Assembly (NCBI GenBank): GCA_050747825.1
Contig: JBOGJG010000034.1
Location: 1 to 8,251 of the forward strand
Source of the DNA: JBOGJG01 sp050747825
GTDB taxonomy: Bacteria; Acidobacteriota; UBA6911; RPQK01; JBOGJG01
Direction: 5' to 3'
DNA: 8,251 nt
Shown here: piece by piece, positions 1 through 5,661 of the stretch
Numbering within the stretch: the first letter of the stretch is position 1
Layout: each line of letters opens with the position of its first letter
The notes under the pieces: generated by a model
Database searches by the model: none
What the model was told of the DNA's origin: nothing
The model's input: only the letters and a program-made list of their open reading frames with translations
Translations under genes and position numbers: made by a program

Positions 1-76
1 AAGAAGCTTTAGTCACCCGTAGAAACCCAACCATCTGTGACGGTGGTGATGTGCCTGGGCTGTGCCCGTACCACGA

Positions 77-232
<156 letters not shown>

Positions 233-242
233 GTTCGAAGAC

Positions 243-256
243 GGTCAGTGGTCAGC
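243..256. repeat. Inverted copy of two heptamers closing the repeat
   Basis: GGTCAGTGGTCAGC at 243-256 is the exact reverse complement of the 14-mers at 98-111 and 183-196 inside the heptamer array. The array therefore ends in an opposite-facing double unit about 10 bases after its last forward copy and could form a hairpin or cruciform. Confidence 0.85.
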
Positions 257-308
257 CGGCCGGCGGTCATAGCGGGATAGCTGGTATCGGTCTGAGCGCT
301 CTTACGGC

Positions 309-434
309 ATGTTCCGGCGCTCGATTCAGATCCCTGCCGAGGTCGATGCTTCCAATATCGGCGCTCAACCGACCTCCTTTCGCCTTAATATCACCCATCT
401 GTCGGGCTGTTATTTTCTTCAGCGATTTAGTTAA
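309..434 (+). pseudogene. Short ORF resembling the start of a PilZ domain
   Basis: A 41-codon ORF runs from ATG 309 to TAA 432-434. It begins MFRRSIQIPAEVD and later has NITHLSGCYFL. This resembles the arginine-containing start of PilZ domains followed by the (D/N)xSxxGxxf strand, with the GC-aromatic pattern common in these proteins. PilZ proteins bind cyclic di-GMP and act on motility or polysaccharide secretion. The ORF is less than half the roughly 100 residues of a PilZ domain and stops right after this strand, so it would be a truncated remnant. The canonical RxxxR is incomplete. The assignment rests on pattern only; it could be a chance ORF. Confidence 0.33.
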
Positions 435-469
435 GACGTGAAAATGCGGCTGTCAAGTCGAAGGTGTAA

Positions 470-557
470 TGGTGCCGGAGAAGGGATTCGAACCCCCACG
501 GGCGTAAAGCCCACTGCGCCCTGAACGCAGCGCGTCTGCCAGTTCCGCCACTCCGGC
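470..557 (-). tRNA. tRNA-Leu (anticodon CAG)
   Basis: Read on the minus strand from 557, the acceptor arm GCCGGAG pairs with CTCCGGC, followed by discriminator A and an encoded CCA (470-472). A D-arm is followed by an anticodon stem CTGCG/CGCAG around loop TTCAGGG, giving anticodon CAG, which reads CUG leucine codons. The long variable arm (GGGC/GCCC) is the class II feature of tRNA-Leu and tRNA-Ser, and the T-loop TTCGAAT is canonical. The total is 88 nt with CCA. Two overlapping reading frames across it are artefacts. Confidence 0.97.
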
Positions 558-573
558 TGGCTGGGAAGAGGAA

Positions 574-603
574 ATTGTAGCTTAATTTTGACACGCAAAA
601 CAA
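574..603 (-). promoter_or_regulatory. Candidate sigma-70 promoter of tRNA-Leu
   Basis: On the minus strand TACAAT (579-574) lies 18 bases after TTGTTT (603-598). The -10 box matches the consensus at five of six positions; the -35 box is weak. Transcription would start near 567, about ten bases before the tRNA 5' end, a normal short leader. Confidence 0.5.
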
Positions 604-706
604 GTTCGTCGGCGCGGCCCCGAGAAACCCTCGCACACATGCGCTGCGGGAGGCCTGGGTTGGCCAGGCTGCCAAGCGTGGAACCGTAGCGCGTTTTCTG
701 GGGGGC

Positions 707-772
707 GTCTAACGACACGGGCATCAGCCGCGGCGCATTCTTCGCGCCGTCGGCTGGATGCCCGTGTTAGGC
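707..772 (-). repeat. attC-like integron recombination site
   Basis: A 66-base imperfect palindrome runs from GTCTAAC (707-713) to GTTAGGC (766-772). Both ends fit the attC core consensus RYYYAAC...GTTRRRY. The inner arms CACGGGCATC/GATGCCCGTG and CGGCGC/GCGCCG pair well around a short loop. On the plus strand the 3' arm carries one unpaired G (in CTGGATG) and one unpaired T (in GTCGGC), and the 5' arm has three extra bases after GTCTAAC. Unpaired G and T on the folded bottom strand are known to orient attC recombination. Their position makes the plus strand the bottom strand and the minus strand the cassette-sense strand, which agrees with the adjacent DUF2442 gene. The palindrome could instead be an unrelated intergenic repeat that meets the consensus. 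Confidence 0.68.
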
Positions 773-1047
773 CGTTGCTTACTCACCAGAGGAAAACGCT
801 CTGGGTGTTCAATGGACTCCGCGGCGATGTCAATGTCAAGATCGGGCCAATAAAGATGGTGTGGTTGGGGAAGCTCAACGTTCAGCAACTTTCCAATAGG
901 AACGTCTCTGAACCACGGAAATTGCTCAAAAGGAAGAAAGACTTCGCCGTCTCCAATCAGAAGCCAAAATCCATGCTTCGAGACATTAGTAACTTCAACT
1001 CCCGAAGTGGACTTTCCAAGCCGTGCGGATTTCATCTTCATACTCAC
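724..1047 (-). CDS. DUF2442 domain protein
   Basis: A 107-residue protein whose core, about residues 16-92, has the hallmark pattern of DUF2442: EVTNVSKHGFWLL, then FLPFEQFPWF, then LYWPDLDIDI, and finally SIEHPERFPLVSK. These small cytoplasmic proteins are of unproven function and are often encoded next to DUF4160 proteins, in pairs that look like toxin-antitoxin modules; that role is inference. The frame opens at GTG 1047, with ATG at 1041 and 1035 as alternative starts. It overlaps the end of the reconstructed DUF4160 gene by about 50 bases, suggesting translational coupling. The last 14 or so residues (NTGIQPTARRMRRG) are encoded by the attC-like palindrome and probably carry no function; the stop TGA lies inside that palindrome. 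The core shows no disruption. Confidence 0.85.
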   Translation of the reverse strand: MSMKMKSARLGKSTSGVEVTNVSKHGFWLLIGDGEVFLPFEQFPWFRDVPIGKLLNVELPQPHHLYWPDLDIDIAAESIEHPERFPLVSKQRPNTGIQPTARRMRRG

Positions 1048-1239
1048 GAATCAGCCGGAGTGCCGAGGAGAATTCAGTTGACGATCACTCAGGCCATAGT
1101 TTTGGGCCAGTTCGATACCCGGTTCGAGCCAGAACTTTGCTTCACCCTTCGCTCCGTGTACGTGAACGTGTAGTCGCGATTCTTCTCGCGAAAAGAAATA
1201 GAATCGGAACCCACCCTTCCGGAAAATGGTCGGGCTCAT
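995..1239 (-). pseudogene. DUF4160 domain protein, frameshifted near its 3' end
   Basis: From ATG 1239 the frame begins MSPTIFRKGGFRFYFFSREE and continues with HVHVHGAKGEAKFWLEP and ELAQNYGLSDRQLN, the typical DUF4160 layout. After this it reads a few unrelated codons and stops at TGA (about 1052). The expected ending LIREYEDEIRTAWKVHFGS is found at once in another frame, ending at TGA 997-995. The join looks like an extra 5 bases (or an equivalent small indel) around 1068-1075. Either the gene is broken or the sequence has an error there. The restored protein would be about 80 residues, normal for the family. Its partner is the overlapping DUF2442 gene downstream. A function as half of a toxin-antitoxin-like pair is inferred from such pairings and is not proven. 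Confidence 0.8.
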
Positions 1240-1307
1240 CCGGATATGTTACATCATCCTCTCTCAATTCCTTCGAAACGGCCGAACTTCTGTTTAATAT
1301 GTTTCCC

Positions 1308-1314
1308 GCCTAAG
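1308..1314 (-). other. Possible degenerate upstream cassette boundary
   Basis: CTTAGGC on the minus strand differs by one base from the integron core GTTRRRY. It lies between the end of the intI remnant (1401) and the start of the DUF4160 gene (1239). If it is the decayed recombination point, the cassette down to the attC-like core at 713 would be about 600 bases, a usual cassette size. No strict GTTRRRY core was found between 1240 and 1400. This is a weak, position-based suggestion. Confidence 0.25.
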
Positions 1315-1400
1315 CCCTTTTTCGCCCATTGGTTAGAGGCACCCTTGCGATATTCCGTCCTCTTATATGGTTTTCGCATAATACGCAGCAGAAGCCTTCC

Positions 1401-1559
1401 TCACAGACGATCCACCGGACTCTTTACGCCCCGACCTCCATTCAACACATGGGTGTAAACCATCGTAGTTCGAACATCGTTGTGACCGAGGAGTTCCTGC
1501 ACCGTCCGGATGTCGTATCCCTGCTCGAGCAAATGCGTGGCAAAGGAATGACGTTTATG
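1401..1559 (-). pseudogene. C-terminal remnant of an integron integrase (IntI-type tyrosine recombinase)
   Basis: Fifty-two codons and a TGA stop (1403-1401) read on the minus strand give RHSFATHLL, GYDIRTVQELLGHNDV, TTMVYTHVLN and the ending GRGVKSPVDRL. These are the last catalytic boxes of tyrosine recombinases: the box II Arg in RHSFATH, the His of LLGH, and the nucleophilic Tyr of VYTHV. The VLN-GGRGVKSP tail is characteristic of IntI integron integrases rather than XerC/D. The HxxR motif appears to lack one residue (HKR). Upstream of 1559 the frame meets a stop (near 1577) and the remaining roughly 250 residues are absent, replaced by TATGCCG-rich junction sequence. The gene is dead. 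Its direction matches the DUF4160-DUF2442 genes downstream, as in the 'reversed' integrons I recall from Treponema and some planctomycetes, and unlike the usual divergent layout. Confidence 0.85.
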
Positions 1560-1607
1560 CCGAGGTCGGCATAAGCGTCACTATGCCGGGTTCCGGACTA
1601 TGCCGGG
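1556..1607. repeat. Palindrome and direct repeats at a recombinase junction
   Basis: TATGCCGAGGTCGGCATA (1556-1573) has a perfect 8-base stem with a 2-base centre. It is followed by two direct copies of ACTATGCCGGG (1580-1590 and 1597-1607). The cluster sits exactly between the truncated integrase on the minus strand and the truncated recombinase on the plus strand. It may therefore be the end of an inserted element or a recombination scar. Confidence 0.6.
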
Positions 1608-1744
1608 CCACAGAGTGTTTGTCGCAGCAGAGATTGGAGAACTCCTGCGCCACCAAAACCCACAGACAACGGCCATTTTATGCCAAGGTGGACCTGCTCG
1701 CCCTTCGCACGCTGGCCTTGCCGTGGCCGGGAGGTGTCGAATGA
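1600..1744 (+). pseudogene. C-terminal remnant of a tyrosine recombinase
   Basis: The frame from 1600 gives AEIGELLRHQNPQTTAI, the box II region of a phage-type or Xer-like integrase. The expected IYAKVD follows only after removing one T from the run at 1676-1679. The shifted frame then reads YAKVDLLALRTLALPWPG and ends in GVE with TGA at 1742-1744. The frameshift therefore takes out the catalytic Tyr, and everything upstream of AEIGELL is missing. The LALPWPGG-type ending is one I associate with recombinases encoded in adjacent pairs or trios on mobile elements. Its stop overlaps the next start as ATGA. Confidence 0.8.
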
Positions 1745-1930
1745 CGAGACTTCAGAAAGCAGTTCAGGACTACCTGGAGATGCGACGTGCCCTGGGTACA
1801 AATTGCAGGATGCGCGGCCCTGTTGCCGGACTTTATCTCTTTTCTGGAACGGCAAGGCGTCTCCTTTATCACCATCCCGCCGGCGCTCCAATGGGCACAA
1901 CAGAACCCTGCTGCACGACCCTCCAAAACC
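1741..1930 (+). pseudogene. N-terminal remnant of a second tyrosine recombinase
   Basis: Starting at ATG 1741, inside the ATGA overlap with the preceding remnant, the frame reads MTRLQKAVQDYLEMRRALG. The homologous sequence then continues in two other frames: YKLQDA just after 1790, and ALLPDFISFLERQGVSFIT with PALQWAQQNPAARPS up to about 1926. This is the core-binding (SAM-like) N-terminal domain of the recombinases that follow each other in multi-recombinase elements. The catalytic domain is entirely absent and sequence beyond about 1930 no longer looks related. At least two frameshifts and a truncation make it nonfunctional. Confidence 0.78.
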
Positions 1931-2157
1931 CGGTTGCGGATTAAAGGGCCGATCATCCGCGGCGCCCAGTCGGCCACGTGGGAAGGGGCTTCCTCCGATA
2001 ACTTGGAAAATCAGGTCTTACAGGTGCGAAGAATTTTCATTCTTAGGGCTGGCCCGGCCGCTTTGTGCCTTCGTGCCTTTGCGGTTCTTTTCATCACGGG
2101 GCCGCGCCAGGCTGCAAACCTTACGGATCAGGTGCCAAGCTGCTATTATTGCGCCCG
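1931..2157. other. Intergenic region upstream of the dehydrogenase-aldolase operon
   Basis: I see no gene here. The stretch contains a small AAGAAT-TTTC-ATTCTT inverted repeat (about 2029-2044) and a GTGCCTTCGTGCCTTTGCGG-type run at 2065-2084. A TATTAT box lies at 2144-2149, eight bases before the dehydrogenase ATG, with no convincing -35 hexamer and no ribosome-binding site. The box could serve a leaderless or near-leaderless transcript. Confidence 0.4.
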
Positions 2158-2811
2158 ATGAGTGGCAGTTTGAAAGATTCATTTCGAGTTGAAATCACAC
2201 CGGATTTTACTGGACAGGCTGCCGGCTTTGTTGAAGCGGCCCTCGAGAAAATACTGCCTGCGGTGGAGTGGGATTATATGCCCGACACCGGAGGCGCGGC
2301 CCGGGCTGACCTTTTAAGCCGCTATGATGCGGTGCTTGCGCTGAGTCTCTATTTCCTCCCGGAAAGCTTGAGTGGTGTCAGCCGCCTCAAGATCATTGCT
2401 CGCTGGGGCGTGGGCTATGACCGAATTGACGTTGCAGCCTGCACCCAAAATGATGTTTTACTCGCGATCACGCCACGGGCTGTCAGGCGGCCTGTGGCCG
2501 AGGGGATTCTGGCGCTGATTTTCTCTCTGGCCAAGGATCTCAGAAAACTGGATAGGCTTTGCCGGTCGGGGCTGGATGTTTTTGAGACAGAGCCGATCGC
2601 GGCCGACGACCCTCTCCTGAAGCTGGAAAACGTGATTGTGTCGCCCCACGGGATCGCCTGGACCCAAGGGCTGTGCCGGGACAACAGCGAGGATGCCTGT
2701 CGAAACATTATCGAGGTTTTCGAAGGCCGAATTCCTGAGCACGTGGTCAACAGGGAGGTCCTGCAGCGTCCCGGCTTTCAATCCAAACTTGCTCCCTGGA
2801 GAACAAATTGA
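2158..2811 (+). pseudogene. D-2-hydroxyacid dehydrogenase lacking its NAD-binding domain
   Basis: This 217-codon ORF matches the two halves of the catalytic domain of D-isomer-specific 2-hydroxyacid dehydrogenases, which reduce 2-oxo acids with NAD(P)H. Residues 9-136 run to LAKDLRKLDRLCR and include KIIARWGVGYDRID and RRPVAEG. Residues 137-192 resume at SGLDVFETEP (conserved Glu) and VSPHGIAW (catalytic His). The Rossmann fold that normally lies between (GxGxxG motif, catalytic Arg, about 120 residues) is missing. The frame is kept across the join near 2563-2568. Full-length relatives have about 320-340 residues. Without a cofactor site the enzyme should be inactive, so I treat it as a deletion pseudogene; a misassembly that dropped about 360 bases is the alternative. 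An ATG at 2065 extends the frame but adds implausible sequence. It overlaps the aldolase gene downstream. Confidence 0.82.
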
Positions 2812-3593
2812 AGCCAAACTTATTGCGGCAACGCTTGCAAGAGGGAACGATTCCGGTCGGACACATGGTCATCGAATTCGGCACCAGAGGGCTGGCAAAG
2901 ATTTTAGAATCGAGCAAAGTCGATTTCGTCCTGCTGGACATGGAACACAGCGGAATAGAGCTGGAGCGAATAGCCGATCTCATCGCCTGGTTGAAAGCCA
3001 CTCCTGTGACGCCTATTGTCCGGGTGCCGACTTGTCTTTATCACTTCGTGGCCCGCTGCATGGACGCGGGCGCCATGGGGATCATGGCTCCGAATGTCGA
3101 GAGCGCCGAACAGGCGCGCAGCCTTGTCTCATCCGTGAAGTATGCTCCCCAGGGGCGCCGCGGGTTAGGCTTGGGCACAGCACACAACGATTATGTGGCC
3201 CCTGACTCTGCCAGCTACATGAATGAGGCGAACGCCAATACTTCCGTGATTTGCCAGATCGAAAGCGTGACCGGGGTAGCCAATTTGGAGGAGATTGCTG
3301 CGACTCCAGGAGTCGATGTGCTGTGGCTGGGCCACTTTGACCTGAGTTCTTCAATGGGGATTGTCGGGCAATTCAATCATCCAGAGTTTGTCCGGGCATT
3401 AACGAGGGTGCCGGAAATCGCGCGGCGCTTTGGCCAGGCCGCTGGTATTCAACCCGGCACGCACGAGCAGGCCCAGGCCTGGATGCGCCTCGGGTACAAC
3501 GTCATCTCGATGGGCTCAGACATTGCCATCTACAGCTCGGCATTGCGCGACAGCATTGCAAGCTTTCGCGCGCTTGCGAAGTTGGTTTCTTAG
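2808..3593 (+). CDS. HpcH/HpaI-family 2-oxo-acid aldolase
   Basis: A 261-residue protein of the class II pyruvate aldolase family (HpaI, GarL, RhmA and relatives), which splits 4-hydroxy-2-oxo acids to pyruvate and an aldehyde using a divalent metal in the cytoplasm. The TIM-barrel motifs are in order: DFVLLDMEHSG with His47, IVRVP with Arg72, CQIES with metal ligand Glu152, and LGHFDLSSSMG with metal ligand Asp178. The last motif has GH in place of the usual GP. Length is normal. The start is TTG 2808, preceded by GGAG at 2798-2801 with good spacing. The TTGA overlap with the stop of the preceding dehydrogenase implies translational coupling. Pairing with a 2-hydroxyacid dehydrogenase suggests catabolism of a sugar acid or hydroxy-oxo acid, but the substrate cannot be read from sequence. 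Confidence 0.9.
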   Translation: MKPNLLRQRLQEGTIPVGHMVIEFGTRGLAKILESSKVDFVLLDMEHSGIELERIADLIAWLKATPVTPIVRVPTCLYHFVARCMDAGAMGIMAPNVESAEQARSLVSSVKYAPQGRRGLGLGTAHNDYVAPDSASYMNEANANTSVICQIESVTGVANLEEIAATPGVDVLWLGHFDLSSSMGIVGQFNHPEFVRALTRVPEIARRFGQAAGIQPGTHEQAQAWMRLGYNVISMGSDIAIYSSALRDSIASFRALAKLVS

Positions 3594-3609
3594 GCCTTCA
3601 CTCTAGGGC

Positions 3610-5661
3610 ATGAAAGGATCCATGGCCAAACATAACGGCACGACTGTGACAGGAAGGTTGACGTGTCATCCGGACGGGTACGGCTTTGTGGTCGTGGAGG
3701 ACCCGGCGGTCAAAGATATTTTCATACCGCCTCGCAAGATGAAAAACGCCACTCATGGGGATGAAGTGCTGGTGCAGATTCTGCCGCAGCGGAAGCGCCA
3801 AGTCCGAGGTAGAACGCGGCGCCGTTCTCAGAAGGGGAGTCCTCGGGCCTCCAGCGGCCCTGAAGGGGAAGTGGTCAAGGTGATCTCGCGGGCCAGGGAT
3901 CTGATTGTAGGAAAGCTGTTTGCCTACCGCAGAGAATTCTACCTGGCGCCTCTGGACGTGCGTTATCACCATTCAGTGCGGATGATCGGCGATATTCCGG
4001 ACAATGCCCGGGAAGGGAAGATCGCAGTAATCAACATCATCGTGCAGCCCAGCCGGAGCGAGCCGCCCATGGGAGAGATCGTGGAAGTCCTGGGGGATCC
4101 CGATGATCCTGAAATTCAGTACAAGATTGTCTGCTATAACCATGGAATTCCCATTGAATTTCCGCAGATAGTGCAGGAGGCAGCCGACGGGGCCCGTGAG
4201 CCGGATGAAGAAGAAATCGCCAGCCGGATGGATTTTCGTGATCTCTTGACCGTTACCATCGACGGGGAAACAGCCCGAGACTTTGATGACGCTGTCAGTA
4301 TCCGCAAGGGAAAAGACGGTGGCTTTCAGTTATGGGTCCACATTGCCGACGTTTCGCACTATGTCCGTCCTTCCAGCCGGTTGGATCAAGAGGCCCTGGC
4401 GCGAGGCACGTCCGTCTACTTTCCCGACCGGGCCATTCCCATGCTTCCGCGGCGGCTCTCCAATGAGCTTTGCAGCCTCAACCCGCAAGTCGATCGGCTG
4501 ACTGTTACAGTCGAAATGGCGGTCAATAACCAGGGAGAAATTCGCCACGCCAGCTTCCATAAATCCATTATCCGCAGCAACGAGCGGATGACCTACACGC
4601 AGGTCGCCGGAATTCTCGTAGGCCGTGATCCTGAATTGCAAAGCCGTTACCGATATCTGCTGGAGCAGTTCGAATGGATGCTCGAGTTGTCTCAAATCCT
4701 TACAGCGAAACGCCAGAAGAAGGGTGCCATAGACTTTGATATGCCCGAGCCGGAAATCGTTTACGACGTGTCCGGAGAAGTGCTGGATATCGTTCAGGCC
4801 GAACGCAACCTGGCCCATCGCCTGATCGAAGAGTTCATGCTTCTGGCTAATGAAGCCGTGGCGACCTGCCTGGAAGAGAAGGCAATTCCTCTCATTTACC
4901 GCATTCACGAAGACCCGGATCCCGCGAAAGTGGAAGATTTCCTCGATGTGGCGAAAGGCTTCGGCCTGGGAATGGAGCGCAGAGCAGAAGGAGCGTACCA
5001 CGCCCGCGACTTTCAGAAGCTCGCCGGCAAGCTGGCGGGAACACGCGAGGGGCGATTCCTTTCTTATCTGATGCTGCGGTCATTCAAACAGGCCCGCTAT
5101 TCCGAAATCAATCAGGGTCATTTTGGTCTGGCTACTGCCAATTACACTCATTTCACGTCACCTATCCGCCGCTACCCCGATTTGATCGTGCATCGCATTT
5201 TGAAGTGGGAAATCGAAGGAGAGACGTTTGCACCGGAAGCAGAGGCTCTCTATGAGCGGCTGCCGGAAATAGCCGATAGTTCTTCTCAGAGAGAGCGCAA
5301 GGCAGTGGAGGCCGAGCGCGAAATCATGCGCTGGATCATGGCGCAGTTCATGGCCGAGAGGCTGGGCGAAGAGTTTGACGCCTTCATTATCGGCATCAAA
5401 CACAATGGGTTTTTTGTAGAGTTGCTCGATCATTTCGTGGAGGGTTTTGTGCCCGTGGAAACCATTTGGGACGACTTTTATGTCTTCCATCAGCAGAATC
5501 TAATTGGAGAAACCACCAAGAAGGTGTACCGGCCTGGAGATCAGGTGCGCGTGAGAGTGGACAAGGTGAACCGAGATCGCCATCTGATCGACTTTTCAGT
5601 TGTGCTTACGGAGCGGATGAGTGGTCCTGAGCAGCGATCGAAGCGAAGGCCGAAAGTATAA
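3610..5661 (+). CDS. rnr: Ribonuclease R (RNB-family 3'-5' exoribonuclease)
   Basis: A 683-residue processive exoribonuclease that degrades structured RNA from the 3' end and helps mRNA turnover and rRNA quality control. The N-terminal cold-shock domain reads GRLTCHPDGYGFVVVEDP...IFIPPRKM (residues 15-60), and a second OB domain follows to about 190. The RNB catalytic domain starts at DFRDLLTVTIDGETARDFDDAV (208-228), with acidic metal ligands Asp218, Asp224, Asp226 and Asp227. It continues with YFPD (270-273), LPRRLSNELCSLNP and HFTSPIRRYPDLIVHR. A C-terminal S1 domain (about 590-665) precedes a short basic tail, SKRRPKV. It is shorter than the roughly 810-residue E. coli enzyme because it lacks the N-terminal helix-turn-helix region and long Lys-rich tail. 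ATG 3622, with AAAGGA at 3613-3618, is an equally good start. Its 3' end overlaps selA on the other strand. Confidence 0.95.
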   Translation: MKGSMAKHNGTTVTGRLTCHPDGYGFVVVEDPAVKDIFIPPRKMKNATHGDEVLVQILPQRKRQVRGRTRRRSQKGSPRASSGPEGEVVKVISRARDLIVGKLFAYRREFYLAPLDVRYHHSVRMIGDIPDNAREGKIAVINIIVQPSRSEPPMGEIVEVLGDPDDPEIQYKIVCYNHGIPIEFPQIVQEAADGAREPDEEEIASRMDFRDLLTVTIDGETARDFDDAVSIRKGKDGGFQLWVHIADVSHYVRPSSRLDQEALARGTSVYFPDRAIPMLPRRLSNELCSLNPQVDRLTVTVEMAVNNQGEIRHASFHKSIIRSNERMTYTQVAGILVGRDPELQSRYRYLLEQFEWMLELSQILTAKRQKKGAIDFDMPEPEIVYDVSGEVLDIVQAERNLAHRLIEEFMLLANEAVATCLEEKAIPLIYRIHEDPDPAKVEDFLDVAKGFGLGMERRAEGAYHARDFQKLAGKLAGTREGRFLSYLMLRSFKQARYSEINQGHFGLATANYTHFTSPIRRYPDLIVHRILKWEIEGETFAPEAEALYERLPEIADSSSQRERKAVEAEREIMRWIMAQFMAERLGEEFDAFIIGIKHNGFFVELLDHFVEGFVPVETIWDDFYVFHQQNLIGETTKKVYRPGDQVRVRVDKVNRDRHLIDFSVVLTERMSGPEQRSKRRPKV

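Noticed and set aside
470..557. Possible tRNA-Sec, given selA in the window
   Set aside because: The anticodon is CAG, not TCA, and the arm lengths fit tRNA-Leu.
427..724. Two minus-strand frames of 82 and 97 codons
   Set aside because: Both run through tRNA-Leu; phrases such as WRNWQTR and VRIPSPAP are the translated tRNA.
1329..1574. Plus-strand ORF of 81 codons
   Set aside because: It is the antisense shadow of the integron integrase tail.
1680..2192. Plus-strand ORF of 170 codons
   Set aside because: Only short pieces belong to the recombinase remnants, and it then runs through intergenic DNA and the dehydrogenase in a wrong frame.
4330..5001. Minus-strand ORF of 223 codons
   Set aside because: Antisense shadow of rnr, whose conserved catalytic motifs fill the same DNA.
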